From NCBI GenBank assembly GCA_934101595.1, contig CAKORR010000004.1:1-64000 (forward strand): DNA of 64,000 nt, in the 5' to 3' direction. The translations under genes and the position numbers were made by a program. The first letter of the stretch is position 1; every line of letters starts with the position of its first letter. The DNA is from an uncultured Bacilli bacterium (GTDB taxonomy: Bacteria; Bacillota_I; Bacilli_A; RF39; UBA660). The notes under the pieces are model-generated. The model was not told the origin of the DNA. It saw only the letters and a list, made by a program, of their open reading frames with translations, and did no database searches. Of the stretch, positions 15,440 to 24,433 are shown piece after piece.

Positions 15440-16432
15440 ATGTTAATTTTAGCAAAAGCAGCTATGGCAATGATGTTAGGATTTGTTCTTTCACTTATTT
15501 GTGGAATTATCTTAATACCATTATTAAAAAAACTTCATATCGGTCAAACCGTTAGTACAACAATTAATGAAAGGCATTTGAAGAAAAATGGTACACCAAC
15601 CATGGGTGGTTTGATTTTCATTTTGCCAGTACTTATATCCCTCTTTTTTCTATATTTAAGGGGAAGTGTAGAAATAAGTTCAAATTTAATAATATTAGTA
15701 TTTGTATTTGTTTCCTATGCTATCTTAGGATTTATAGATGACTATTTAAAAGTAAAATGTGGAAATAATGCAGGACTTAATATACCCATAAAATTTTTGA
15801 TTCAAATGTTCATTGCATTAGTATTCTTTTATGTATTTATGAAAAATGGTGGTTCATCAACACTAACATTTTCCTTTATTGGCCTTGAACTTCATTTGGG
15901 GTGGGCATATGGTATATTTATTTTACTTGTATTAGTAGGTAGTAGTAATGCCGTTAATATTACGGATGGATTAGATGGCCTTTCGGCAGGACTTGCAGCT
16001 ATTGCTTTTTTAGCATTCGGTATTATTTCTTGGAATACTGGATGGATGGATGGCTATCAAGATGTTGCTATTTTCTCATTTATTCTTGTCGGATCACTAA
16101 TAGGCTTTTTAGTCTTTAATGCTCATCCTGCACGAGTATTTATGGGGGACTTAGGTTCTTTATCTCTTGGAGCTGCTCTAGCAACAGTAGCTATTCTAAC
16201 TAGACACGAATTTTCTTTAGTTTTAATTGGTGGCGTATTTGTTATTGAGACGCTTAGTAGTTTAATACAATTGGTTGCAATCTTAAAATTTCATAAACGA
16301 GTATTTAAAAAAGCACCACTGCATCATCACTTTGAAGAGTTAGGATGGCATGAAAATGACATTGTCAAATTATTTTGGGTAGTAGGTTTGTTATTTTCAA
16401 TGATAGCAATTACTTATGGAGTTTGGTTATAA
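15440..16432 (+). CDS. mraY: Phospho-N-acetylmuramoyl-pentapeptide transferase MraY
   Basis: Transfers phospho-MurNAc-pentapeptide from UDP to undecaprenyl phosphate at the membrane, making lipid I. 330 residues with about ten membrane segments. Conserved motifs are visible: FIDDYLK (Asp pair), NITDGLDGLSAG, and APLHHHFEELGW. The length and motif order are normal. It starts with ATG behind GAGGTGG, 84 bases after the PBP remnant, in typical division-cluster position. A terminator at 16431 separates it from ftsW, so the two need not be on one transcript. Confidence 0.97.
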   Translation: MLILAKAAMAMMLGFVLSLICGIILIPLLKKLHIGQTVSTTINERHLKKNGTPTMGGLIFILPVLISLFFLYLRGSVEISSNLIILVFVFVSYAILGFIDDYLKVKCGNNAGLNIPIKFLIQMFIALVFFYVFMKNGGSSTLTFSFIGLELHLGWAYGIFILLVLVGSSNAVNITDGLDGLSAGLAAIAFLAFGIISWNTGWMDGYQDVAIFSFILVGSLIGFLVFNAHPARVFMGDLGSLSLGAALATVAILTRHEFSLVLIGGVFVIETLSSLIQLVAILKFHKRVFKKAPLHHHFEELGWHENDIVKLFWVVGLLFSMIAITYGVWL

Positions 16433-16452
16433 GCACAGTTGTGCTTTTTTTA
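16431..16452 (+). terminator. Rho-independent terminator
   Basis: AAGCACA and TGTGCTT around a two-base loop, followed by T residues, directly at the end of mraY. Confidence 0.75.
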
Positions 16453-16496
16453 GTATATTTTTATTATTTCCTAATAAATATTATTAAGGGGATAAA

Positions 16497-17582
16497 ATGA
16501 AAAGTAAAGATGGAAAACTCTTATTAATATTAGTAGTAATATTATCATTATTTGGACTTATAATGATTTATTCAGCAAGTTCAATTTGGGCAAATTATAA
16601 GTTTAATGATCCGTTTAAATTTGTTAAAGCTCAAGGACTTTTCTTTTTATTGGGCATCTTTTTAATATTTTTTATAAAAAAAATAGATCCTAATAAGTTC
16701 TATAATTATTCTAATGTCATTTTATTAGTATCATTTATACTTTTAATACTTGTATTAATTCCTGGTATTGGCACAGTTAGAAATGGTAGTAGAAGTTGGT
16801 TTAAAGTTGGTCCTTTCGGTATTCAACCGAGTGAGTTTGCCAAAATCGGGTTAATTATTTATGTTTCAAAGTATTTAAAGAATAATCAAAGAAATCTAAA
16901 GAATATTATTAAAGGGGTATTTCCTTTACTATTTGTTATTGGTATATTCTTTTTACTTATTTTACTTGAGCCTGATTTTGGAACAGGAATGGTTCTAGTT
17001 TTATCATTAGTTGGTATAATTTTTATTTCGGGTGTTAAAACATCATTCTTTTTGAAAATCGGCTTAATCGGCCTAATTATGATTGCTGGTTTGATCATTG
17101 TAGCTCCGTATAGAATGGCTAGGATAGTTTCGTTTTTGAACCCATGGAGTGATCCCTTAGGATCTGGTTATCAAATAATTCAATCGTTGTATGCGATTGG
17201 TCCAGGAGGATTATTAGGCCAAGGATTTTTAAAGTCTCGTCAAAAAAATTTTTATCTTCCGGAGCCCCAAACGGATTTTATATTTTCAATTATTAGTGAA
17301 GAACTAGGATTTATGGGTGTGTTATTTACAAGCTTTATGTTTGGGGCAATATTTTATTTGTGTATAAAAATATCTATGAAACAAAGTGATTTGTTTTTAA
17401 AATATTTATCTTTTGGGTTATCGTTTGCTTTGATTGCCCAAGCTCTCTTAAACTTAATGGTTGTTGTAGGATTAATACCTGTAACTGGTGTAACTTTGCC
17501 ATTTTTATCATATGGTGGAAGTAGTTTATTAATAAGTATGGCAAGTGTAGGAATTATTTTGGGTATTAACGAGCATAAATAA
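16497..17582 (+). CDS. ftsW: FtsW/SpoVE-family peptidoglycan glycosyltransferase
   Basis: A SEDS-family polymerase that builds septal or spore glycan strands from lipid II with a class B PBP partner. 361 residues, about ten membrane segments. Signature loops: SRSWFKVGPFGIQPSEFAKI, LEPDFGTGMV, FLNPWSDPLGSGYQ, LPEPQTDFIFSIISEELG and LPFLSYGGSS. The likely partner PBP is the gene broken by the recombinase elements upstream, so its activity may depend on an excised PBP or on another copy elsewhere. Whether this is the vegetative FtsW or the sporulation SpoVE cannot be told from sequence. Confidence 0.93.
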   Translation: MKSKDGKLLLILVVILSLFGLIMIYSASSIWANYKFNDPFKFVKAQGLFFLLGIFLIFFIKKIDPNKFYNYSNVILLVSFILLILVLIPGIGTVRNGSRSWFKVGPFGIQPSEFAKIGLIIYVSKYLKNNQRNLKNIIKGVFPLLFVIGIFFLLILLEPDFGTGMVLVLSLVGIIFISGVKTSFFLKIGLIGLIMIAGLIIVAPYRMARIVSFLNPWSDPLGSGYQIIQSLYAIGPGGLLGQGFLKSRQKNFYLPEPQTDFIFSIISEELGFMGVLFTSFMFGAIFYLCIKISMKQSDLFLKYLSFGLSFALIAQALLNLMVVVGLIPVTGVTLPFLSYGGSSLLISMASVGIILGINEHK

Positions 17583-17588
17583 ACATAT

Positions 17589-17843
17589 TTATTTTTTGTA
17601 AAATATTTGATCTGGTTTTAAATCAAATATTTTTGCTATTTTAATTGCTAAACTATAATATAACTGTCTTTTGTTATTCTCAATTTGCCAATAATAGGCG
17701 TAAGAAATATTTAAATATTCGGCCATTTGCTTTATACTTATTCTCTTTTTAATTCTTAATTTTTTAATTTTTCCATAATAAACACCAATCTCATTATACA
17801 AAACATATTCGTAAAAGTCTACAAATAGTGGAATTCTCTGCAT
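17589..17843 (-). CDS. Cro/C1-type HTH regulator
   Basis: 84 residues; the helix-turn-helix covers about residues 24-80 (KIKKLRIKKRISIKQMAEYL, then ISYAYYWQIENNKRQLYY). It is a paralogue of the gene at 46736, sharing YYWQIEN..R.LYY and LKPD.IFY. The N-terminal 25 residues are unlike the paralogue. It is convergent with ftsW (seven bases apart) and divergent from another HTH gene at 17886, suggesting shared control of the short region between. Confidence 0.75.
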   Translation of the reverse strand: MQRIPLFVDFYEYVLYNEIGVYYGKIKKLRIKKRISIKQMAEYLNISYAYYWQIENNKRQLYYSLAIKIAKIFDLKPDQIFYKK

Positions 17844-17885
17844 AAGCCTTTTTAAGTCGTTATACTTTACTTAGTGGTGAAGAAT

Positions 17886-18236
17886 ATGATAAGAGGAGAT
17901 AGATTAAAGTTGCTGCGCCAAAAAAAGAAACTTTCACAAAGTGAACTTGGCAAAATAATAGGCGTATCAAAATCCACAATAAGTTGTTATGAAAATGGGA
18001 CAAGAACTCCAAGTATGGAGGCAATAATAGACTTTATAGAATTATTTGGCGTTACTTCCGATTATTTGCTAGGATGTGAATTTTTAGTAAAATCAATTTC
18101 CAAAGAACCATACTAAACATTCACCAAAGAAGATTTGATATTTATTGAAGAATTAAAGAAAAATAAAATTGTAAGTGAACTTATAATTCAGGATCCTAAA
18201 AGGACAGCTGAATTAGTAAAAAAGAAAATTGGTTAG
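17886..18236 (+). pseudogene. Cro/C1-type HTH regulator with in-frame stop
   Basis: The HTH domain is clear (RGDRLKLLRQKKKLSQSELG, then SKSTISCYENGTRTPSM), followed by FGVTSDYLLG as in many phage-type repressors. A TAA at 18114-18116 ends the frame after about 76 residues, but the same frame continues without other breaks for 40 codons (TFTKEDLIFIEELKKNK ... KKKIG) to TAG at 18236, the normal C-terminal helix of this family. One base change could explain the stop. The short form may still bind DNA. ATG 17886 is preferred over upstream GTG codons, since GTGGTGAAG provides a ribosome site. Confidence 0.65.
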
Positions 18237-18264
18237 ACAAGTTATTAAATGCTTGTCTTTTTTC
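18237..18264 (+). terminator. Rho-independent terminator
   Basis: ACAAG and CTTGT with a nine-base loop followed by six T after the interrupted HTH gene. Confidence 0.55.
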
Positions 18265-18285
18265 ATATATTTAAATAGGTGAGTT

Positions 18286-18948
18286 ATGAAAAAAATATTT
18301 AATACAATTATGCTAATAAGTTTGGCTGTTTTTAGCTTTTATTATACGGAAAAAGTGGCATTAATGATGCAAGAAAAAGATGAAATTATGTTGCAAATTT
18401 TACAGAATAAAGATAAATATACAGTAAAAAGTGTAAATGCTTTGATTGATGGTGATACGATTATTCCAGGTGTAGAGGGTAAAACGGTAAATAAAGCATC
18501 AAGCTATAAAAAAATGAAGGAAGCCAATTATTATAACGAATCTCTCTTTTTATATGATTATATAAAACCGGATGTATCAATAGTATATAATCTAGATAAA
18601 GTAATTATTAAAGGTAATAAAAATAAAAAAGCGGTTGCTTTAGTAATTCATAATAATGAATCGGTAAAAAAGTATCTTTTAAATATGAATTATGAAATCG
18701 ATTATTCGGATATCTGTTTAGTAAATCTAAAAGAAGATTGCTCAACTTATACCTATAAAGTAAAGCCAACCTTAATAATGACAAATGCCAATTTTTACCA
18801 AAATATAAAAAAAATAGAAAGTGGTTTTATAATTTTTATAGATAGCTCAATGTCCATAGATAATGTCAAATTAATTATAGATGAAGTCAATTTCCGTAAT
18901 CTAAAAGTTGTGTCATTAAACCATTTAATAGATGAAAAAAATGATTAA
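18286..18948 (+). CDS. Membrane-anchored extracytoplasmic protein of unknown function
   Basis: 220 residues with one N-terminal membrane segment (about 7-22) and the remainder predicted outside. It contains VNALIDGDTIIPGVEGKTVNKASSYKKMK and a C-terminal alpha/beta part (KAVALVIHNNESVKKYLL ... IIFIDSSMSIDNVKLIID). This arrangement recalls the N-terminal half of some polysaccharide-deacetylase-type cell-wall proteins, but I see no deacetylase metal motif, so no function is assigned. It is followed by a pilin-like gene after 49 bases. Confidence 0.6.
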   Translation: MKKIFNTIMLISLAVFSFYYTEKVALMMQEKDEIMLQILQNKDKYTVKSVNALIDGDTIIPGVEGKTVNKASSYKKMKEANYYNESLFLYDYIKPDVSIVYNLDKVIIKGNKNKKAVALVIHNNESVKKYLLNMNYEIDYSDICLVNLKEDCSTYTYKVKPTLIMTNANFYQNIKKIESGFIIFIDSSMSIDNVKLIIDEVNFRNLKVVSLNHLIDEKND

Positions 18949-18997
18949 GTTCTTTTTAAAATAACATATATGTGTTATAATTTTTCATGGTGGTAGT

Positions 18998-19351
18998 ATG
19001 AAGAAAAATGGATACACAGTTTTAGAATTAATTATTGTTATAGCCGTAATGGGCATTATTACAGCAATTGCCTTGGTTAAAACTTCTTATGCTTTTGATA
19101 ATAAAACTTCAGTAAATGATGAAGTATACTATTTAATAGAAAAGCAAGCTAAATTATATGGCGAAAACAATTTGGATAAATTTTCTTCTAGTAATGAGAT
19201 GTTTATTTTAGTAAAAGACTTAGAAGAAGCAAAGTATGTACCACTTGATGAAAATGGTAATATAACTTATGAAGAATTTGATATGTCTAATTTAAAAATA
19301 AAGTTAACTAAAAATAGTGAAAATATTGTAACTGCCAAAATAATTAAATAG
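18998..19351 (+). CDS. Type IV pilin-like protein
   Basis: 117 residues beginning MKKNGYTVLELIIVIAVMG: the prepilin-peptidase site (G before Y, with Glu at position 5 of the mature protein) and a hydrophobic N-terminal helix of about 20 residues. Such proteins form competence or type IV pilus-like filaments or minor pseudopilins. No other pilus assembly gene is adjacent; a second pilin-like gene is at 44622. The start has GGTGG upstream. Confidence 0.8.
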   Translation: MKKNGYTVLELIIVIAVMGIITAIALVKTSYAFDNKTSVNDEVYYLIEKQAKLYGENNLDKFSSSNEMFILVKDLEEAKYVPLDENGNITYEEFDMSNLKIKLTKNSENIVTAKIIK

Positions 19352-19358
19352 GTGAGAT

Positions 19359-21227
19359 ATGGCAATAACTAAAACAAATTTTATTAACTTTACAAAATGT
19401 CCTAGGTATTGTGCTTTAGATAATATTAAAAAGGATCGCCTAGATGCCGATGTGGATTATGATACTTATATGGAGGAAGAAAAACTATCTCACTTGGAAG
19501 AAATGCTTGGCCAAATGTATGAAGAAGATCCACTTGGTGCTGAAGTTGACTTAGTAGATAAAGTTGATCGTCAATTGGAAGCAATGCTTCCATACTATAA
19601 TAGAGTAGAAAAAGAAGCTGGTTTACTTGTAAAAAAGTATTTTGGTGGAAAGGTAACGTATGCTGAAGATACCAAAAGTCAGGAATGCTTTGATTTTTCC
19701 CGAAATGGCTTTAATTATATGTGCTATGTCGATGTTTATAATGAAGTTGGAGATAATATAAATATTGTTGAGGTTAAAGCAACAACTACCAAAAAATATT
19801 ATGATTTAAAATCTAATCATAAAAAGGGTGAAAAGTTCTCAATATTTGAAAAGAAGAACAATGTAATGTATTTAAAAGATGAATTAGATTATGATATTGA
19901 GCGTGAAATGCCTATAGAAAACTATGCCAAGCAAAGGGAAAAACTATTTGATAGATACAAAGAAGGATCTTATGTTTTTGATTTAGCTGTTCAGAGATTT
20001 ATAATCGAAGGAGAATATAAAGAAAGCGGTAATGAAGAAAAATTAAAAAACATTAAATATTATTTGGGAATATTGAATTCTAATTATAGATTTCCTGGTA
20101 AATATATAGATAATGAGGCCGTTTATGAAGTTGACGAAAATAATGAAGAGCTTATAACGTTCATTGATTTAACTAAAGTAACCGAGGAATATCAAAAAAT
20201 AGTGGAAGCCGAAGCTTTAAAACTAGAAAGATATTTGAAGAATCCTAATCCTAATCCATGTCCACTTGGTGTATGGTGTGGATATAAAAAAAAGAATCAA
20301 TGTAAATTTTTCACTCCTATATGTGGAAAGATGATTCCTAAAAAAAACTCATCATTAAGTTATGTAAATAATGGCCAAGGTTTTAAAAAGCCTAATGGCG
20401 AGAGAATAAAAGGATTAGATCTAATAAATGAAGGTTATATAAACATGCTTGATGTGCCAGAAGAATGGATAGTAAATCCTAATCACAAAATAGAAAGAGA
20501 TTCATTAGAGTTTGATACAGTATATATTGATAAGGAAAAATTATCCGCAGGATTAAGTATGCTTAAATATCCAATATATCATTTAGATTTTGAAACATTT
20601 CCTTGTCCTGTTCCGCGTTTTAGAGGTGAGTGGCCTTATATTCAATCGCCCTTTGAGTTCAGCTTGCATATAGAGCATGAACCTGGTAAATGCGATTTTG
20701 ATAAGGATAATTATATATTTTTAAATAAGGATTTGTCTGATCAAAGAGAAGAAATGGCGAAAGCTTTAGTAACATATATGGATCCAGATAAAGGCACTTT
20801 ATTTGCTCAAAATGTTCCCTTTGAAAAAGGTCGGATTAAGGAAATGGCTGGTATTTTTCCAGAATACAGAGAAAAGTTATTAAAACTATATGATCGAGGA
20901 TTTGATCTTTTATGGCTTGTAAACACAAATTCGAAAATGTATGAAGAATTAGGATTTGATAAAGAAAGATCAAAAATGTTTAATTATTATAACAAAAATT
21001 TGGGCGGATCTTTTTCCATAAAGAAAACTTTACCAGTATTTTCTGATTTGTCTTATGATAAGTTGGTAGTTAAAAATGGTACCGAAGCAATAGTTGAGTA
21101 TGCTAATTATGATAAAATGAGTAAAGAAGAATTCAAGTTAAAGTATGAAGCACTTCGAATTTATTGTAAACAAGATACATGGGCAATGGTATTAATATTG
21201 GACGCTTTAAGAAAACTAGTAAATTAA
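19359..21227 (+). CDS. DUF2779-family protein
   Basis: 622 residues, soluble. The N-terminal half contains KTNFINFTKCPRYCALD and a PD-(D/E)XK-like stretch (YVDVYNEVGDNINIVEVKA), then a Cys cluster (CPLGVWCGYKKKNQC ... ICGK). The C-terminal half has YHLDFETFPCPVPRF and YCKQDTWAM, as in the DUF2779 domain, which resembles a DEDD exonuclease (DFE ... D). Cysteines flanking the first domain recall iron-sulfur Cas4/AddB-like nucleases. A role in DNA or RNA processing is plausible but not established. Confidence 0.8.
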   Translation: MAITKTNFINFTKCPRYCALDNIKKDRLDADVDYDTYMEEEKLSHLEEMLGQMYEEDPLGAEVDLVDKVDRQLEAMLPYYNRVEKEAGLLVKKYFGGKVTYAEDTKSQECFDFSRNGFNYMCYVDVYNEVGDNINIVEVKATTTKKYYDLKSNHKKGEKFSIFEKKNNVMYLKDELDYDIEREMPIENYAKQREKLFDRYKEGSYVFDLAVQRFIIEGEYKESGNEEKLKNIKYYLGILNSNYRFPGKYIDNEAVYEVDENNEELITFIDLTKVTEEYQKIVEAEALKLERYLKNPNPNPCPLGVWCGYKKKNQCKFFTPICGKMIPKKNSSLSYVNNGQGFKKPNGERIKGLDLINEGYINMLDVPEEWIVNPNHKIERDSLEFDTVYIDKEKLSAGLSMLKYPIYHLDFETFPCPVPRFRGEWPYIQSPFEFSLHIEHEPGKCDFDKDNYIFLNKDLSDQREEMAKALVTYMDPDKGTLFAQNVPFEKGRIKEMAGIFPEYREKLLKLYDRGFDLLWLVNTNSKMYEELGFDKERSKMFNYYNKNLGGSFSIKKTLPVFSDLSYDKLVVKNGTEAIVEYANYDKMSKEEFKLKYEALRIYCKQDTWAMVLILDALRKLVN

Positions 21228-21301
21228 ATGTCAAAAGTTGTCGTTTTGCTTGTATGCTTTACATACTTTTTAGTATTATATTAGTGTAAGGATGTGAGAC
21301 A

Positions 21302-21502
21302 ATGTTATACCCATCAGTTGATAAGTTGCTCAATATTGTTGATTCTAAGTATAAATTAGTTCATGTTGCTTCTATAAGAAGTAAACAAATGAGTGAGAAT
21401 AAACATTATCAAATGAATGAAGACGAGTATGTTAATAAGAAAGAATTGGGCAGGGCTCTAGAAGAAATTGAGAAACATTTAATAAAAATTAAAGAAAAAT
21501 AA
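21302..21502 (+). CDS. rpoZ: RNA polymerase omega subunit
   Basis: 66 residues: MLYPSVDKLLNIVDSKYKLV, then RSKQM, and a C-terminal KKELGRALEEIEKHLIKI. This is the compact omega subunit that assists assembly of beta' into RNA polymerase. The length suits Firmicute omega. It starts at ATG behind GGATGTGAG. It is followed by a tRNA gene with its own promoter. Confidence 0.85.
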   Translation: MLYPSVDKLLNIVDSKYKLVHVASIRSKQMSENKHYQMNEDEYVNKKELGRALEEIEKHLIKIKEK

Positions 21503-21511
21503 AAAAAGTGC

Positions 21512-21540
21512 TTGCCAAAGATTGTCTTATATGATAAGAT
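21512..21540 (+). promoter_or_regulatory. Promoter of tRNA-Ala
   Basis: TTGCCA at 21512-21517, a 17-base spacer and TAAGAT at 21535-21540, ending 12 bases before the tRNA. Confidence 0.7.
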
Positions 21541-21552
21541 AATTTTGTTCTT

Positions 21553-21629
21553 GGGGAATTAGCTCAGCTGGCTAGAGCACCTGCCCTGCACGCAGGGGGT
21601 CAAGGGTTCGAATCCCTTATTCTCCACCA
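21553..21629 (+). tRNA. tRNA-Ala (UGC)
   Basis: A 77-base cloverleaf: acceptor GGGGAAT/ATTCTCC, D-arm with AGCTCAGCTGG, anticodon stem CCTGC/GCAGG with loop anticodon TGC, T-arm GGGTTCGAATCCC, and encoded CCA. A terminator follows. Confidence 0.97.
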
Positions 21630-21641
21630 GAATGGCATAAA

Positions 21642-21666
21642 AGAAGCTTTCAAGCTTCTTTTTTTG
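21642..21666 (+). terminator. Rho-independent terminator
   Basis: GAAGCTT and AAGCTTC with a two-base loop and seven T after tRNA-Ala. Confidence 0.8.
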
Positions 21667-21710
21667 TTATTTGATTACTTAGATACCATGTTCTATTTTG
21701 CAAACATCAA

Positions 21711-21744
21711 AAAAACTAATTCATTTTTGAATTAGCTTTTTTTA
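21711..21744. terminator. Bidirectional terminator
   Basis: CTAATTC and GAATTAG flanked by A-runs on one side and T-runs on the other; on the minus strand it would end tRNA-Met transcription. Confidence 0.65.
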
Positions 21745-21772
21745 ACTCGAAAATTTCGAGTGGAATTTCTTA

Positions 21773-21849
21773 TGGTAGCGACGGAGGGGATCGAACCCCC
21801 GACCTACCGGGTATGAACCGGTCGCTCTAGCCAGCTGAGCTACATCGCC
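21773..21849 (-). tRNA. tRNA-Met (CAU)
   Basis: Reading the minus strand: GGCGATG acceptor, TAGCTCAGCTGG D-arm, anticodon stem ACCGG/CCGGT with CAT, T-arm GGGGGTTCGATCCCC, and CCA encoded. The A/T-rich D-arm and G1-U72 pair suit elongator Met, though tRNA-Ile2 (CAU with modified C) cannot be excluded by sequence alone. Confidence 0.95.
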
Positions 21850-21990
21850 ATGAAAGTAATTAAATAATATCATATTAAAACTGCTTTGACAAGTTATTTT
21901 TTTTAAATTCTTTAAAATAACTAGTTTTGCTGATGGAACTTAAAATTGCATTATTTGAAATAATATTTTATAATACAAGAAGGTGATACT

Positions 21991-22146
21991 ATGAATAAAG
22001 AAAAAGAGGAAAAAGATTTAAGAGAGATTCAAGAAGAAATAATTGAAAGTAAAAGAAATAATAATTTTAATAATACACTAATCATAATTTTATTAACTAT
22101 TTTACTTATAATTTTAATAATTTTGGTTTTATTTCTATTAAGATAA
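21991..22146 (+). CDS. Small single-pass membrane protein
   Basis: 51 residues: a charged N-terminal half (MNKEKEEKDLREIQEE...) and a hydrophobic C-terminal helix of about 22 residues ending LLR. The ribosome site AGAAGGTG lies eight bases before ATG. It lies upstream of dnaB with a 59-base gap. No family recognised. Confidence 0.55.
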   Translation: MNKEKEEKDLREIQEEIIESKRNNNFNNTLIIILLTILLIILIILVLFLLR

Positions 22147-22205
22147 TATTATTCTTGTTTTTTAAAAAGGGCTTAGTTTATAATAGATAAAAAGAAGGTG
22201 AGTAT

Positions 22206-23474
22206 ATGAAATTATTAAGCTTGTTACCTGCAGATAAATACATTGTTGTTAATAAAACTGTACTTACCGAAGAGGATAAAAAGGTGTTATTGAATCTTTA
22301 TGAACCAATAATAGGATTTGCCGCGGTATCCTTGTATTTAACATTATGGAGTGATTTAGATAAATTAGAAATTATGAGCTTAGACTATAATCATCATCAT
22401 TTAATGAGTATTTTAAAGACCGATTTATCTGTTATAAAATGTGCTAGAGAATCTTTAGAAAGCTTTGGACTTTTGAAAAGCTTTGTTAAAGAGGGTGATG
22501 TAAATGAATATATTTATGAACTATACTCACCACTTTCGGCAGCTGAATTTTTTTCACACCCAATATTTAATATTGTTCTTTATAATAACATTGGCAAATA
22601 TGAATATGAAATTTTAAAAAAGAGTTATCAAAAAGTTAATGTTGATATGAAAGATTATGTAGAAATAACTGCTAAAATGAAAGAAAAGTATACTCCAGTA
22701 ATGGGTGGGGTAAATAATATTAAAGAAAAGACTAAAGGGATAATTGATGTAGATAATCAAATAGATTTTGATTTGTTATGTGAATCACTACCTAAAACGG
22801 TCTTTAATGAAAGAATGCTTACTAAAAAGTTAAAAGAACTATTAAATAATTTATCTTATATATATAATATTGACACTTTAAAAATGTGTGAACTTATTAG
22901 AATGGTAATTTCAACAAAGGGAGTAATTAATAAAGAAGAATTAAGAAAAGCTGCTAGAAAATATTATCAGTTCAATAACGGAGGATTACCAACTTTAGTA
23001 TATCGTACTCAACCAGATTATTTAAAAAATCCAGTTGGTGATAACTCTAAACGAGGTAAGTTAATTGAGGTATTCGAAAATACCAGTCCATATGACTTTT
23101 TAAAAAATAAATATAATGGGGTTAATCCCACTCAAAGAGATTTACGTCTACTAGAGATGTTACTTATTGATCTAGAATTAAATCCTGCGGTAGTAAATGT
23201 TTTAATTGATTATTCTCTTAAACTCAACAATAATAAATTAACTAGTGGATTTATTGAAACAATAGCTGGTCAATGGAAAAGAGCTCATATAGAAACAGCT
23301 AGTCAGGCGATGGAATATGCAGAGAAAGAGCATAAAAGTCGCAAAGCCAAGGAACCAAAAACTACTAGTACTAAAAAAATAGAGCCAGCTTGGTTTGATA
23401 AAAAAATAGATAAAGTCGAAGCATCCATAGAGGATGTAGCGGAAATGCAAGATTTATTAAAAGAATTTAGGTGA
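22206..23474 (+). CDS. dnaB: Replication initiation and membrane attachment protein DnaB
   Basis: A Firmicute DnaB/DnaD-type primosomal protein (not the helicase). 422 residues: an N-terminal winged-helix part (LPADKYIVVNKTVLTEEDKK, LLNLYEPIIGFAAVSLY) and a C-terminal DnaB_2/DnaD-like region (SPYDFLKNKYNGVNPTQRDL, LNPAVVNVLIDYSLKLNNNK). It works with DnaI to load the replicative helicase at oriC and restart forks. It lies five bases before dnaI, the usual pair. The C-terminal 60 residues are Lys-rich. Confidence 0.9.
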   Translation: MKLLSLLPADKYIVVNKTVLTEEDKKVLLNLYEPIIGFAAVSLYLTLWSDLDKLEIMSLDYNHHHLMSILKTDLSVIKCARESLESFGLLKSFVKEGDVNEYIYELYSPLSAAEFFSHPIFNIVLYNNIGKYEYEILKKSYQKVNVDMKDYVEITAKMKEKYTPVMGGVNNIKEKTKGIIDVDNQIDFDLLCESLPKTVFNERMLTKKLKELLNNLSYIYNIDTLKMCELIRMVISTKGVINKEELRKAARKYYQFNNGGLPTLVYRTQPDYLKNPVGDNSKRGKLIEVFENTSPYDFLKNKYNGVNPTQRDLRLLEMLLIDLELNPAVVNVLIDYSLKLNNNKLTSGFIETIAGQWKRAHIETASQAMEYAEKEHKSRKAKEPKTTSTKKIEPAWFDKKIDKVEASIEDVAEMQDLLKEFR

Positions 23475-23478
23475 TTAT

Positions 23479-24369
23479 ATGGAGAAATTCTCTTTTAAAA
23501 ATAAAGAAGATCTTAATAGTATTTTAAAAAATGATTTTAGTGAAGCTTTAAAAGATCCAGTTTTTAATCATTTATGTGAAAAATTAAATGTTAAAGCAGA
23601 TATATTAATGAAGTACACTACTAAATTAAAGGATACCACTGATGACTTAAAAAGATGTAAAAATTGTAAAGGCCTTTTTGAATGTAAAAATGCTTTTAAT
23701 GGATTTGTAACTTATCCAAAAGTAACAGATGATAAACTAGTGTTTTCTTATTTAGAGTGTGCATATAAAAAGAATCTGGATGATGCTCTTAGTGATAAGG
23801 ATACATTTAATAAGGAACTAAAAAATGCTCGAATGAAGGATATAGACGTTACGGATTTAAATCGTAAGGAAGTTATAAAATGGATTAAAAAATTTTATGA
23901 TGAATATGATGTAACTAAAAAAATGAAAGGCCTATATCTAAATGGAAACTTTGGATGTGGTAAAACATTTTTAATTGCAGCGCTTTTTAATGAGCTTGAG
24001 CTTAAAAAAAATGCTCGAACTGAAATTGTATATTTTCCCGAGTTTTTAAGAACTTTAAAAGATGATTTTACTCTTTTAAATAGTAAAATTAATTATTATC
24101 AAAATGTTGATTTATTGCTTATTGACGATTTAGGTGCAGAGAAAGTATCTGAATGGGGTAGAGATGAGGTTTTGGGTACTATTTTACAAAGCCGTATGAA
24201 TAATAATTTAACTACTTTCTTTACTTCCAATCTATCGATTAAAGATTTAGAAAGCCATTTAGCGATAGTAAAAAACAATGAAGATAATGTTAAGGCAAGA
24301 CGAATTATTGAGCGTATAAAGCAATTAACTGTTAATATGGAAATGCTAAGTGCCAATAGAAGAAAATAA
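23479..24369 (+). CDS. dnaI: Primosomal helicase loader DnaI
   Basis: 296 residues. The N-terminal zinc-binding region has Cys residues (CKNCKGLFEC) and the C-terminal AAA+ ATPase has Walker A GNFGCGKTF and Walker B LLLIDDLGAE. It loads the hexameric replicative helicase. A terminator follows at 24372. Confidence 0.93.
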   Translation: MEKFSFKNKEDLNSILKNDFSEALKDPVFNHLCEKLNVKADILMKYTTKLKDTTDDLKRCKNCKGLFECKNAFNGFVTYPKVTDDKLVFSYLECAYKKNLDDALSDKDTFNKELKNARMKDIDVTDLNRKEVIKWIKKFYDEYDVTKKMKGLYLNGNFGCGKTFLIAALFNELELKKNARTEIVYFPEFLRTLKDDFTLLNSKINYYQNVDLLLIDDLGAEKVSEWGRDEVLGTILQSRMNNNLTTFFTSNLSIKDLESHLAIVKNNEDNVKARRIIERIKQLTVNMEMLSANRRK

Positions 24370-24371
24370 TA

Positions 24372-24396
24372 AGTGTCAAATTGACATTTTTTTTCT
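24372..24396 (+). terminator. Rho-independent terminator
   Basis: GTGTCAA and TTGACA pairing followed by eight T after dnaI. Confidence 0.65.
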
Positions 24397-24433
24397 TTTA
24401 TGGTAACATATTGGCGATTAGTGGGGGATAAAA

